Source: Planctomycetales bacterium
GTDB taxonomy: Bacteria; Planctomycetota; Planctomycetia; Planctomycetales; Planctomycetaceae
Direction: 5' to 3'
Length of the DNA: 64,000 bases
Assembly: GCA_026400835.1 (NCBI GenBank)
Contig: JAPLOA010000050.1
Span: 62,001-126,000, forward strand
Both the position numbers and the translations under genes were made by a program. Below the pieces are notes generated by a model, which was not told where the DNA came from, did not search any database, and was given only the letters and a program-made list of their open reading frames with translations. Of this stretch, positions 1 through 8,723 are shown one piece after another. Each line of letters opens with the position of its first letter. Position 1 is the stretch's first letter.

Positions 1-2
1 AG

Positions 3-287
3 GCAGAGCAGAATCTCTATGCGCCACCGATGACCATGGATACTCGTGAGACTCCGGCGAATCGTGAAACTCACAACGAGTTTGCCAGAGGCAGCGCAAA
101 GATCCGTGTCGTTCCGATGCTGGCGTTTGTCGTTGTTGGGCTGTTACTCGGGCAGTACTTTATTTCGCCGCAGATATTTCCTCGTTCAGTTCATGTTCTG
201 CAGCAGTTTCGAGGAGCAGCGATTGGTGCTTTGCTGGGCGTGCTGATGTATGCGATGACCGAATACTTTTATCCTCAGGAAAGCTGA
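3..287 (+). CDS. Small two-helix membrane protein, possibly 5'-truncated
   Basis: Not recognised as a named family. From the ATG at 30 it is 85 aa, but the frame is open back to base 3 with sensible residues (AEQNLYAPP), so the gene may start outside the window. After a polar N-terminus of about 28 residues come two hydrophobic stretches (about 29-47, with VVGLLLGQYF, and about 64-76, with GALLGVLMYA), giving a small inner-membrane hairpin protein. It ends ten bases before the stop codon of the convergent GAF gene. No catalytic motif is visible. Confidence 0.6.
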   Translation, partial: AEQNLYAPPMTMDTRETPANRETHNEFARGSAKIRVVPMLAFVVVGLLLGQYFISPQIFPRSVHVLQQFRGAAIGALLGVLMYAMTEYFYPQES

Positions 288-297
288 TCGATGGCTG

Positions 298-1053
298 TCA
301 GGAATCGGCAAGCAGTTTGAGGGCTTCATTCGAGGCTCTTGAAATGTTCCTGTTCAGCACAGCAATTCGCTTCTGAATTGTGGAATCATGGCTGGCTTCG
401 TCAATCAAAGTCTTCATACGAAGCGACGCGTTTGAAATGTTACGAAAGGTTTGTTTGACACTGCAGTGCTGTTCATCATGCGGCAGGGATCGTTCAAGCG
501 GATCTCCGTCTGTCAAATGGGCTTCTTCTCGAGGCGGTTTAAGCCTTGATGCGATAAAATCGGCGAGTGATTCAGCGAAGTGTTGTTCTTCTGAACTCCA
601 GTCACGTACAGGGCCGACATGCTCGTGGCAGACGACACCCGTGAGACGCCCCTCATGAAAAATACCTGCATCAAGAATAGACGTAATTCCGAGAGGTTCG
701 CAGTCGCCAGCATGGAGTTCCACGGTCCATGGCAGTGCTTCCACGATTTCAGCGTGCAACGATCGTCGACGCTGTAGTGACTCCACGTAGGAAGAGATCT
801 TGCTCACGTCGAAAGCGATACCAGCCGAGTGCGTCCCCTTGGACATCTGATAAACATTGACACACTTCAGCACAGTGTCGTTGTCGTCAAAGAACCAGAT
901 TCCGATACGCTCCACTTTCAGGACAGCAGCAGCAAGCTGACAGACAAATGGATAGATTGAATCCAATGATGTCACTGCGGGCCGATGTGCCAGCGTCATC
1001 CTGGCAATTTCCGTTGGCAGACTCGGAAGAGGTACCAGTCTTCCCACAGCCAT
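298..1053 (-). CDS. GAF domain protein
   Basis: A 251-aa soluble protein whose residues of about 35-170 fit a GAF domain: the strand ERIGIWFFDD, then a variable loop, then LGITSILDAGIFHEGRLTGV and the closing helix EEQHFAESLADFIASRL. GAF domains bind small ligands or act as dimerisation modules in signalling proteins. There is no kinase, cyclase or response-regulator domain; the last 80 residues are polar and helical and could be a short output or dimerisation segment resembling the helix of a histidine kinase without its motifs. The ATG at 1053 has CCGGAG eight bases upstream. Transcribed alone, convergent with the small membrane protein. Confidence 0.75.
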   Translation of the reverse strand: MAVGRLVPLPSLPTEIARMTLAHRPAVTSLDSIYPFVCQLAAAVLKVERIGIWFFDDNDTVLKCVNVYQMSKGTHSAGIAFDVSKISSYVESLQRRRSLHAEIVEALPWTVELHAGDCEPLGITSILDAGIFHEGRLTGVVCHEHVGPVRDWSSEEQHFAESLADFIASRLKPPREEAHLTDGDPLERSLPHDEQHCSVKQTFRNISNASLRMKTLIDEASHDSTIQKRIAVLNRNISRASNEALKLLADS

Positions 1054-1604
1054 AGATGCAACTCCGGATCATTATGTAGGACGACTTGCCTGTGTTGGCA
1101 GTTGGCACGCACATGCGAACTCAGGAATGCTGATGATGGGGCTTCATCCACTACGCGTCAGGCGTTATGAAACTCATGTGTCGTCCGTTTTTGCTGCAAG
1201 CATAGCGATACGCAACGTAGTGCAATTCCGGGAGGGCAAGGCTCCTGCCGAGCCGTGCGTTTCCGCAGTGCAGTGGCTCGGCAGGAGCCTCGCCCTCCCA
1301 AGTTGACAATCATCCGCGACTACACCCTGTCGTCCGTTTTGCTGCAAGCGTTGCGTTACGCAGCATCGCCTCAGAATGATCGGCCGCTGCGAGTTTGATG
1401 CAGGCCCTGTTTCAGTGGTTAACTTCAATAGCCTCACAACGGCATTGCGTTGGGGGCAAACTTGTTCTGGAATCGGGATCGAATAAACTTCCGGCAAGGG
1501 ACGCATGCGGCCGATCTTTATGGCAGAGACTTTGGTCACTGCCGCCTCATTCTGCAACCTTGTGAGACGCACTCTCGGCGACTCCTGGGCACTGCCTGTT
1601 TTTC
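1054..1604. other. Gap with hairpin repeat
   Basis: Intergenic between the divergent GAF and globin genes. It contains the long inverted repeat at 1230-1299 and its flanking direct repeats at about 1180 and 1330; no coding region with a credible start and codon pattern was seen on either strand. Confidence 0.5.
1230..1299. repeat. REP-like 25-bp inverted repeat
   Basis: Arms 1230-1254 (begins GGGAGGGCAAGGCTCC) and 1275-1299 (ends GAGCCTCGCCCTCCC) are reverse complements at 24 of 25 positions around a 20-base loop. The transcript or single strand would form a very stable hairpin. No T-tract follows, so it is not an ordinary terminator; it resembles the repetitive extragenic palindromes of planctomycete genomes. 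Confidence 0.85.
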
Positions 1605-2021
1605 GTGAGAACACTTGTGACCGACCAACCCTCAACCGACAGCAACGCATTGACGGAAAACGAGATACACAACGCGATTGGTTCTGAGGGCATTGCACGC
1701 CTGGTTCGAGCGTTTTATCAGCAGGTGCCTCAGGACGATGTTCTGGGGCCGATGTATCCGGTCGAAGATCTTCAAGGGGCAGAGGATCGCCTGCGGATGT
1801 TCCTGACATTTCGATTCGGTGGTCCGCAGGATTATCTGCAGCATCGAGGTCACCCGAAGCTCAGGCTTCGACATGCACCGTTTTCGATAGATCAAAGAGC
1901 TCGCGATCGCTGGGTTAGTTTGATGAACACGGCTCTTGAGGAATGCCGTTTTCCTCTGCACGTCACGCGAGTCATTCGAGACTTCCTGGGGCATGTCGCG
2001 ACGTTTCTGATCAATCAGTAA
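1605..2021 (+). CDS. Group II truncated haemoglobin (TrHbO type)
   Basis: A 138-aa 2-on-2 globin. Characteristic group II sequence is present: the B-helix tyrosine in RAFYQQV, FRFGGPQDYLQHRGHP, the proximal-histidine segment LRLRHAPFSI and the G8 tryptophan in RDRWVSLM. The family binds O2/NO with high affinity and is linked to NO or peroxide detoxification and microaerobic respiration; these proteins are cytoplasmic. The first 20 residues precede the globin fold and the start is uncertain: GTG 1605 or GTG 1617 are both possible and neither has a clear Shine-Dalgarno. It stands alone, with no reductase or NO-related gene next to it. Confidence 0.9.
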   Translation: MRTLVTDQPSTDSNALTENEIHNAIGSEGIARLVRAFYQQVPQDDVLGPMYPVEDLQGAEDRLRMFLTFRFGGPQDYLQHRGHPKLRLRHAPFSIDQRARDRWVSLMNTALEECRFPLHVTRVIRDFLGHVATFLINQ

Positions 2022-3339
2022 TCGATGTTCATGATGTCACAGGCCTCAGACGTAAGAAGCGTGACAATCGTGAATTCGAATTCAGGCACCCTTTTCAGCG
2101 GCCTCATGATAGTTCTGGTCGAGTGATGCGGATCCCGAATCTATGTCTGATCCGGGTGTCGCGTCTGATCATTTGTGGTCTTTTTTGCTCGCCAGTCACT
2201 GGGCGTGGTTAAGCCTGCCCCTGATGACTGGTGTTCAAAGCGACTCTTTGCCCTGCGCCAGCCGAACAAAACGTCCAGTGGCCGTCGGTCAACGATTTGG
2301 GTAACTGAGGCACTTACATGTGATCGAAAGATGCGTATCATCGCCTGATAAATGTCAGGCGTTGCCTTCTCGATCATCAATTGTTCCGGTGCTCAATCGC
2401 AAGCCATCAGGAGTTCCGTCTCATGATTCCTCAATTCGTTCACGATCAAGCCAGACGTTGTGTCCGCGTGATAGATTGAGTCATACCTTAAGAGCAGGAG
2501 GTTCGTGCAGCTCCGAGGAATCAAAACGGTCATGGCGGAATCTGAGGAGGGTGGGCTTTCTGTGTCTGCTGCGTCTTGATGATGGCAGACGCGATTGAAG
2601 TTGAGATTGTGCGGTCTAAAGTCCAGGAAGCTTGGGACAATCAGGTCGCTTCAGCACGGTATTACTACAAGTATAGGGGATTCGTTTATGATTTTATCAT
2701 TATCGAGCGAGTCAGAAGTCTATTAGGTTCCTGATGCAGATGGGGGGCGTTCGCGGCAAGCGGACTGTTGATTTAGCCGTGCGCTATGCTTTTTTCTACG
2801 GCGAGGCGAAGGCGAAGCGTGGCGACGGTGTCTGAGGCTTGTCGTTAGGCGTTTAAATCTACACGCCAGTTTTCGATCCGTATGGATACGGCAACCAGAA
2901 AACCTGGCCGAAATTGTTTCCAAAAAGCACCTATGGCTCGCCTTTCGGCAAAAGCGTTTTCCTGCAGCAGGACCGTTCTATCACAACAATCCGGAGACGT
3001 CCCCTGAATATGTCGATCAAGCTTCAGGTCCGGAGAAGCTTAGCTTGTGATACGGGTGCGATAGCGGATTTTGTGATCACGGTTGAGGGAGTAAACGGAG
3101 GTTGCTCGAGTGCTTTGTGTTATGAAGTGTGTGCGCTAGCCACAGTCGTGGTACTAGTGCATTTCAGCGGGTCAGCCTGGGGGCGTTTTTGATGCTTGTT
3201 TTGTGACATGTTGGTTGTTTGTGGCAGTTTTTTTATGGGATTTATTGAATTCTTAAGCATTTGAGTCATAGATTTACTTTGCGTGTCTGAAGTCTCCGAT
3301 CGCGGCGGCTTCAATCTCTGTCATTCTTGGAGGTGTTTT
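2022..3339. other. 1.3-kb gap without a supported gene
   Basis: I see no gene here. There is a small hairpin at 2342-2361 (CGCCTGA/TCAGGCG), an AT-rich patch at about 2660-2705 and scattered short open frames lacking ribosome sites and recognisable residues. The last 150 bases are T-rich and probably hold the promoter of the following DUF1559 gene. Decayed coding sequence cannot be excluded. Confidence 0.5.
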
Positions 3340-4398
3340 GTGAAGAGTTTGTCCTTTCGTTCCCTCCGATCACGTGGTTTCACGTTGATCGAACTTCTGG
3401 TGGTTATTGCGATCATCGCCATTCTGATCGCGCTTCTGCTTCCTGCGGTTCAGCAGGCTCGCGAAGCCGCTCGTCGTACTCAGTGCAAAAACAATCTCAA
3501 GCAGATTGGACTTGCCTTTCACAACTACCATGACATCTACAATACGCTGCCTCCGGCTTACGTGACATTCGCCTCAAACGGGAACACTACATCCGAGGTG
3601 GGGGTTTACTCGTGGAGTTCATTTATTCTTCCTCAATTGGAGCAGGCTAACGCCTACCAGAGCTTGAACGTCGGAAACGTACCCTTGGAGGTGAATGCGG
3701 CTAACGTCAACAACCTGAGGATTCTTCAGACTCCCCAGCCGGCATTCCGTTGTCCGACCGACGTCGGACCAGCATTGAATAACTTCGTCAACGCATCGGG
3801 GCTTGGTGCCGACAATTGGTACAACATGAACATTTCAAACGGGTCTGCGCAGGTTCCAATTGCGACCTCAAACTATGTAATGGTTACTGGTACGGGCGTC
3901 AGCACAACTCCAGCGGCGAATCCGACCAATCGAACAGCTTCTGCTTGTGAGCCAATGGGTGTGGGGTTCCGAAATTCGAAAATCAACTTCCGTGACATCA
4001 CGGACGGCACGAGCAACACATTGCTCGTTGGTGAGCGTGCCTGGAAATATGGTCCGGTGAATGTTGGGGCCGCAACAGTTTTCGGTTTCAGCGCGTCTAT
4101 TAACAACCCGTCAAGCAGTGCGAATGTCAAGGCTGCGGCTCTGGCTTGTATCGGACAGGGCTATAATGGAATCAACTGGTCAGCGAACAATCTGGTGCAT
4201 CAAACCCGTGGGTTCAGCAGTGGTCACACCGGTGGTGTCCAGTTTGTGCTGTGTGACGGATCAGTAAAGTTCATCAGCGAGAATATCGACTACAAAACAA
4301 CGGATAATGCGGCACTTACTGATATGACGTTACACGCGTCGTCGACGTTCGCTCGGCTGCTTGTACGTGCAGACGGTCAAGTCATTGGCGAATTCTGA
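3340..4398 (+). CDS. DUF1559 pseudopilin-like protein
   Basis: 352 aa. The N-terminus has the type IV pilin/type II pseudopilin signature: basic leader, Gly13 followed by FTLIELLVVIAIIAI, then QQAREAARRTQCKNNLKQ, the hallmark of the large planctomycete DUF1559 family (SBP_bac_10). The C-terminus carries HTGGVQFVLCDGSVKFIS, also typical. Such proteins are presumably cleaved by a prepilin peptidase and displayed at or outside the membrane; their role is not established. I chose GTG 3340 because TTGGAGGTG lies just upstream and it gives the standard short leader; an ATG-like start at 3283 would add an improbable extension. It is followed after 23 bases by a lipoprotein gene, a common pairing. 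Confidence 0.93.
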   Translation: MKSLSFRSLRSRGFTLIELLVVIAIIAILIALLLPAVQQAREAARRTQCKNNLKQIGLAFHNYHDIYNTLPPAYVTFASNGNTTSEVGVYSWSSFILPQLEQANAYQSLNVGNVPLEVNAANVNNLRILQTPQPAFRCPTDVGPALNNFVNASGLGADNWYNMNISNGSAQVPIATSNYVMVTGTGVSTTPAANPTNRTASACEPMGVGFRNSKINFRDITDGTSNTLLVGERAWKYGPVNVGAATVFGFSASINNPSSSANVKAAALACIGQGYNGINWSANNLVHQTRGFSSGHTGGVQFVLCDGSVKFISENIDYKTTDNAALTDMTLHASSTFARLLVRADGQVIGEF

Positions 4399-4421
4399 AC
4401 GAGTGGAAAGAGTAAAGTATC

Positions 4422-4817
4422 ATGTTGAGTTCTAGAAATGGTCGTCGTTCAGTTCTTTTTGCAGCGATCTTATTACCAATCTGCCTGTTGGGGTGTTCCA
4501 GTAGTGAGGTGCCAGAACTTGGAGACGTGTATGGCAAAGTTACGCTTGATGGCAAGCCCGTGGCTGGTTTGAACATTCTGTTCACACCGGAGACCGGGCG
4601 TGCGGCCGGTGGTATTACGGACGCCGAAGGGTCTTACGAGCTAAAGTATCTGGAAGGATACGGTGGCTGCAAAATTGGCCCGGCCAAGGTCACATTCGAG
4701 TGGTCACCGGGTGTTGAAGCAAGCGTGTCGATACCTGCAAAGTATATGCAGGAAGGATCGAACGTCGTGGTGAAAGCAGGGTCAAACGAGCTGAATTTCC
4801 CCTTGGAGTCGAAGTAG
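4422..4817 (+). CDS. Transthyretin/carboxypeptidase-regulatory-like lipoprotein
   Basis: 131 aa. A basic N-terminus and a hydrophobic stretch lead to the lipobox LLGC, so the mature protein is probably lipidated at Cys25. The remainder is one small beta-sandwich of the carboxypeptidase regulatory-like type: GDVYGKVTLDGKPVAGLNI, then GRAAGGITDAEGSYELKY. Such proteins often sit directly downstream of DUF1559 genes in planctomycetes, as here, and are inferred to act with them at the cell surface. Function not known. A rho-independent terminator follows at 4944. Confidence 0.85.
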   Translation: MLSSRNGRRSVLFAAILLPICLLGCSSSEVPELGDVYGKVTLDGKPVAGLNILFTPETGRAAGGITDAEGSYELKYLEGYGGCKIGPAKVTFEWSPGVEASVSIPAKYMQEGSNVVVKAGSNELNFPLESK

Positions 4818-4943
4818 AGCAGCAGGTCATCTTGCGATGTTTCAACCTTCGTGTTCTATTGCGTTGGCTGGAAATGAGCACTCGGCCTTCTGCATGCCTC
4901 ACGGTTGCAAGATGCGATGGTGTGAACTTTTAAGCCACTTTTG

Positions 4944-4977
4944 AAGCTCGTCAGAACCACACTGACGAGCTTTTCCT
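4944..4977 (+). terminator. Rho-independent terminator
   Basis: Perfect 11-bp stem AAGCTCGTCAG / CTGACGAGCTT with a 7-base loop, followed by TTCCTTT. It closes the DUF1559-lipoprotein unit. Confidence 0.85.
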
Positions 4978-5764
4978 TTATACGTTTGTCGCGTTTAGTA
5001 CCTTGACGGCGCGGGTCCCATATCCAGCTTGCTGGAGTCGAAGAACCTTTGAAGCCCTTGGGGACGATGTTGCGAGGCCCGGTCTACACCCTCCTAACAG
5101 CGAATGTTCGGGCCAGCGAACAGAAATCGGATTTGAGGCGTGAGTCTCAAACGAAATGTCGTGGGCAGAGAAACTTTGCCTTCAAATACGCCGATTGCAT
5201 ATCCGGCATTCGTGCACGGTAGCAATCATGCGTACCTCCGAAGGTCCGTCAAATGTCCGAGAATGGAAGCTGAGTCGATCGCGAGGCTCGTGATCACGCC
5301 ACAGAAGTCAGAAGGGGTAATGCTTTGGGGCGGTGGGACCGAGAATGAAACATTCTTTCGAATAGAAAAAACGGTATGGTCTCTGGAGTGCGGCATAGCT
5401 GGGACGTCCTAAATCGTCCCATCATAGGTTGCATCGAACGGTCAGCACGATCCCGATTTCCTGAACGACAGTCAACAGCACATCCGGTTGTCCGAGGTGT
5501 TTGTTGAAAGAGACAGAGCGCACCTCCAGTACCCACCGAAGATAGGGACGAATTTTTTTGGTAACGAGGCGTTCCAAGCTTGCTCTTTGTGTCAGCATTT
5601 CAATTCCGTAAACATAATCATCGACCTTGTGTACGGTCCGATAACAACGTTAGCGCGGGAGTGACGCCCCGGCTAGGCATCCCACAATCCCGAACCCCGA
5701 TCTGTTCATCGCGATTACTCCAAACAATTACACAGCTTTTTCTGAGTTATGCAGAGGTATCCCA
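4978..5764. other. Gap without a supported gene
   Basis: Nothing recognisable; short open frames here lack ribosome sites and family resemblance. The final 100 bases probably carry the promoter of the phosphoesterase gene. Confidence 0.5.
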
Positions 5765-7288
5765 GTGCGCAGCTTTGTATTTCTGTTTCTGTGTCTCAAT
5801 ACATTGACAGGTTTCGGAGAAGAGTTTCGAGTTCTTCCTTACGTGCAGAACCCAACCCCGGTTGGAATAACCATTCGATGGCTCAGCAATTCTGAAGAGC
5901 CCGGTACGGTGAGTTTGTCGGGGACAGAACATGATGCGATCAAGTCGACGCCAATATTGGCTTCAACGCTGAGCTACAATCCATTCAAGGAAGAACCCCA
6001 CGGACCTCATCCGGCACTGCCGTGGATTCATTCGGTTCGAATTGAAGGACTGAAGCTTTCCACCGAATATGAGTACACTGTGACTCAGGGGCAGGAGGCT
6101 CACTCGTCCATGTTCCGAACGGCACCCGGAAAGGATGAGGCTGTCAGACTGATCGTGTATTCTGATTCAGAAACAGAACCGGAATCATCGACCACGGATC
6201 CAGTCGCGTGGCCAGTATCGACCGGCAGTAATCGTCCTGATGGCGTCAAGAACTACCTCGTCAATCAAACCGCCGGTTACATCGCGAACTGCAACGTGAT
6301 GGCTGATCGCAAACCGAATCTGATCCTGCTGGTTGGTGACCTTGTTGAGGCTGGTGGTGAGCAGCGAGACTGGGACGAATTCTGGCGTCACAATGCCGGC
6401 CAGTACGGTACTTTGGCCAGCAGTATTCCTATTCTGCCATCCCTCGGCAACCATGAAAACTATGGTGGTCCGGGCGGAGGATACGAAGCGGCGGCTGCAA
6501 ATCTGGCAACCGACAAATATCTGACTTACTTCGATGTGCCCGACAATGGGGCGACCAACCCAAAGCACAAAGGGCGGTACTACCGGCTTGATTATGGCCC
6601 TTTGACTCTGATCTCGCTGGACTCCAGTGATGGGCTGCCTCACAAGTCTGCATCCGATACCAACCACAATCTGGAAGGCAGCCATGCTCCTGACTTTAAT
6701 CCGGGGTCCGAACAGTACCGCTGGCTGGAAATGCAGCTTGCCGACGCCCGGAAGAAGAGTCGCTTTACCTTCGTGCAGTTTCATCACACGATGTTTGGCT
6801 CTGGCCCGCACAGCGTTCCTTATGGTCAGGATGGATTTTCCGGACAGGCCGGGATTCCGATGCGAGTTCTCCTGCCGCTGTTCATGAAGTATGGAGTTGA
6901 TCTGGTCTTCTCCGGCCATGATGAATTGCTGGAGCGTTCGTATGTCGTGGGTGAGGAGCAATTGGCCGATGGTCAGATGTGTCCACACGCCATTCATTTT
7001 TATGACGCGGGGATCGGTGGCGATGGATTGCGAGGTCCCTCAGTGGGCTTCGATAATCCGCATCGTCAGTTTCTGGCTCATGAAAACGCGCCGGAAGTCT
7101 GGGAGAATGGAAGGTTGATCTCGGGCGGCAAGCATTATGGCCATCTGGAAGTCGACGTGCAGCCGGGGAAAGATGGCAAGTGGTCCATTGAAGTCACGCC
7201 GGTATATGCGTTTCCGAAGGTTGACGAGCAGGGCCGGGTTACCTGGGAACGCCGGACCTACGCTGATGTCGTGCGAGTCACAAAGTGA
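5765..7288 (+). CDS. Secreted metallophosphoesterase, purple acid phosphatase-like
   Basis: 507 aa beginning with GTG; a short signal peptide (RSFVFLFLCLNTLTGFGEE) predicts export. Residues of about 20-120 resemble the fibronectin-like N-terminal domain of purple acid phosphatases (GITIRWLSNSEEPGTV, LSTEYEYTV). The calcineurin-like catalytic domain follows with the metal-ligand blocks LVGDLVEAGG (about 191), LGNHE (about 227), FHHTMFG (about 339) and SGHDE (about 382). The first block expected, D-x-H/D near residue 130, is atypical (YSDSETEP), so metal occupancy may differ. Substrate unknown; a phosphomonoester or phosphodiester is inferred. Monocistronic as far as I can see. Confidence 0.88.
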   Translation: MRSFVFLFLCLNTLTGFGEEFRVLPYVQNPTPVGITIRWLSNSEEPGTVSLSGTEHDAIKSTPILASTLSYNPFKEEPHGPHPALPWIHSVRIEGLKLSTEYEYTVTQGQEAHSSMFRTAPGKDEAVRLIVYSDSETEPESSTTDPVAWPVSTGSNRPDGVKNYLVNQTAGYIANCNVMADRKPNLILLVGDLVEAGGEQRDWDEFWRHNAGQYGTLASSIPILPSLGNHENYGGPGGGYEAAAANLATDKYLTYFDVPDNGATNPKHKGRYYRLDYGPLTLISLDSSDGLPHKSASDTNHNLEGSHAPDFNPGSEQYRWLEMQLADARKKSRFTFVQFHHTMFGSGPHSVPYGQDGFSGQAGIPMRVLLPLFMKYGVDLVFSGHDELLERSYVVGEEQLADGQMCPHAIHFYDAGIGGDGLRGPSVGFDNPHRQFLAHENAPEVWENGRLISGGKHYGHLEVDVQPGKDGKWSIEVTPVYAFPKVDEQGRVTWERRTYADVVRVTK

Positions 7289-7350
7289 TGCATTGATTTC
7301 GTGCCGGCAACGATTTCGTTGGGCAGTCCGTGGGTGATTCGCGTGCGATG

Positions 7351-7389
7351 TTGGCAGCACTGATATTGGCAGCACTGATATTGGCAGCA
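7351..7389 (+). repeat. 15-bp tandem repeat, 2.6 copies
   Basis: TTGGCAGCACTGATA occurs at 7351-7365 and 7366-7380 and is followed by a partial third copy TTGGCAGCA at 7381. It lies in the gap between the phosphoesterase and nuclease genes. Confidence 0.9.
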
Positions 7390-7571
7390 AAGAGGTCCGC
7401 GGCAAGCTGATGCGACAAAATCAGCCGCACAAAGAGAATACCACGTACGGAGAGAGTGCAAGTGGCCCTTGGACTGAGGGTCGAAGTCGGTGGCGGAAAT
7501 CTGATTGCGCCGGTATTGTTGGAGTCGAGTATTGATTACGGCTACGAGGAAATGCGAAGGATGGATGCTGC

Positions 7572-8585
7572 ATGGGATTGGGAATTGATCCGACAAATGA
7601 CTACGTCTTCCGGCTGGCGTTTGGTGATCCCGCGAATTCAGATTTGCTGATTCATCTGTTGAATTCGATTCTGGAGCTGTCGTCGCCGATCGTCGAAGTG
7701 GAGATACTCAACCCGTTTGTTGAGCAGGAATTTGAAACGGACAAACTTGCGATTCTGGACATTAAAGCGAGGGACTCGGACGGGCGATTGCTGAATGTGG
7801 AGATGCAGAAATCGGTGACCCCTGCACTTCGAGAACGTTTAGTCTACTACGCGGCATGTCTTTGTTCCGGTCAGTTAGTTGAGGGTGATGCGTATGCGGA
7901 TCTCTGCCCAACGATCGGGATTTGTATTCTGGCGTCGCTGATGTTTCCGAAGGTTGCAGCAGGTCACCTGACGTTCGCATTGAGCAATCTGCAATACGGA
8001 ATTCCCTTTACGGACCATTTTCAGATTCACACCGTTGAGCTGCCGAAGTACAATACAGGAGTGATGAATTGTGCCGTCGGCGCGTCGCTTGAGAAATGGG
8101 CATGGCTGTTTCAGAGAGCAGAAGGACTTGACGCAGAGCAATTACGGTCATTGCTGCCGGAAGCGCCGTATCAGAAAATGATTGGAATCCTTGAAATGAT
8201 TTCGAAAACGCCGAATCAGCGTCACATTCATGATTCCCTGCAACGTGCCGCCCGTGACCGGGCCTGGGAATTGCAGTCCGCTCGTAGTGCTGCTCGAGAG
8301 GAAGGTCTCGCCGAAGGTCTCGCCGAGGGTCTCGCCGAAGGTCAGCGATTAGGTCTTGAAATGGGACGTGAATTAGGTCTTGAAGTGGGGCGTGAATTAG
8401 GTCTTGAAGTGGGTCGTGAAGAGGGTCGTGAAGAGGGTGTCGCGATTGGCCAGATTCAATTGCTTGAGCAGATGCTCAATGATCCCCCGAGCGATGAGCA
8501 GTCGTTGGCCGGGTTGACACTTCCTGAGTTGAATGAGCGTTTGTCAAAGCTGAAAGAACGACTCAACCGACGTGGGGCCCTGTAA
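7572..8585 (+). CDS. Rpn family PD-(D/E)XK nuclease/putative transposase
   Basis: 337 aa. The N-terminus IDPTNDYVFRLAFGD and the sequence LAILDIKARDSDGRLLNVEMQ are the landmarks of the Rpn/PDDEXK transposase-like family (PF12784), with an acidic residue in LDIKA and ExQ in place of ExK. E. coli Rpn proteins are DNA endonucleases that promote RecA-independent recombination; many members lie in repetitive genomic families. The C-terminal 100 residues are charged and repeat-rich: three GLAE units followed by GRELGLEV-type units. ATG 7572 has AAGGA ten bases upstream. The neighbours are unrelated and I see no terminal inverted repeats, so it is not an obvious insertion sequence. Confidence 0.82.
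   Translation: MGLGIDPTNDYVFRLAFGDPANSDLLIHLLNSILELSSPIVEVEILNPFVEQEFETDKLAILDIKARDSDGRLLNVEMQKSVTPALRERLVYYAACLCSGQLVEGDAYADLCPTIGICILASLMFPKVAAGHLTFALSNLQYGIPFTDHFQIHTVELPKYNTGVMNCAVGASLEKWAWLFQRAEGLDAEQLRSLLPEAPYQKMIGILEMISKTPNQRHIHDSLQRAARDRAWELQSARSAAREEGLAEGLAEGLAEGQRLGLEMGRELGLEVGRELGLEVGREEGREEGVAIGQIQLLEQMLNDPPSDEQSLAGLTLPELNERLSKLKERLNRRGAL
8303..8420 (+). repeat. In-frame tandem repeats inside the Rpn gene
   Basis: Two adjoining arrays. A 12-bp unit encoding GLAE is present three times (8303-8338), and a 24-bp unit starting TTAGGTCTTGAA is present three times with period 24 (starting 8349, 8373, 8397). Copy-number changes would keep the frame. Confidence 0.85.
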
Positions 8586-8723
8586 GCCGTCGATACTGCA
8601 AATTTCTGCGTGCCATCGCAAGTCTCAACAGATTTCAGTTAGTCTGCAGACATTGAAGATAACAAGGTTTGCCTCTGATTCCGTTTTTGAACAGAGCCAC
8701 CAATTCGGTAGAGGGATGGATTC

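Noticed and set aside
2685-2704. AT-rich TTTATGATTTTATCATTATC resembling a Fur box
   Set aside because: The half-sites do not align without an insertion, and the nearest gene is more than 600 bases away.
2914-3192. 92-codon open frame upstream of the first DUF1559 gene
   Set aside because: No ribosome site, no recognisable residues; low-complexity end.
5140-5412. 90-codon open frame in the gap before the phosphoesterase
   Set aside because: Unusual composition and no start signal or family resemblance.
7572-8585. Rpn-type gene as a complete insertion sequence
   Set aside because: No terminal inverted repeats or target duplication found around it; the nearby 15-bp tandem repeat does not recur on the other side.
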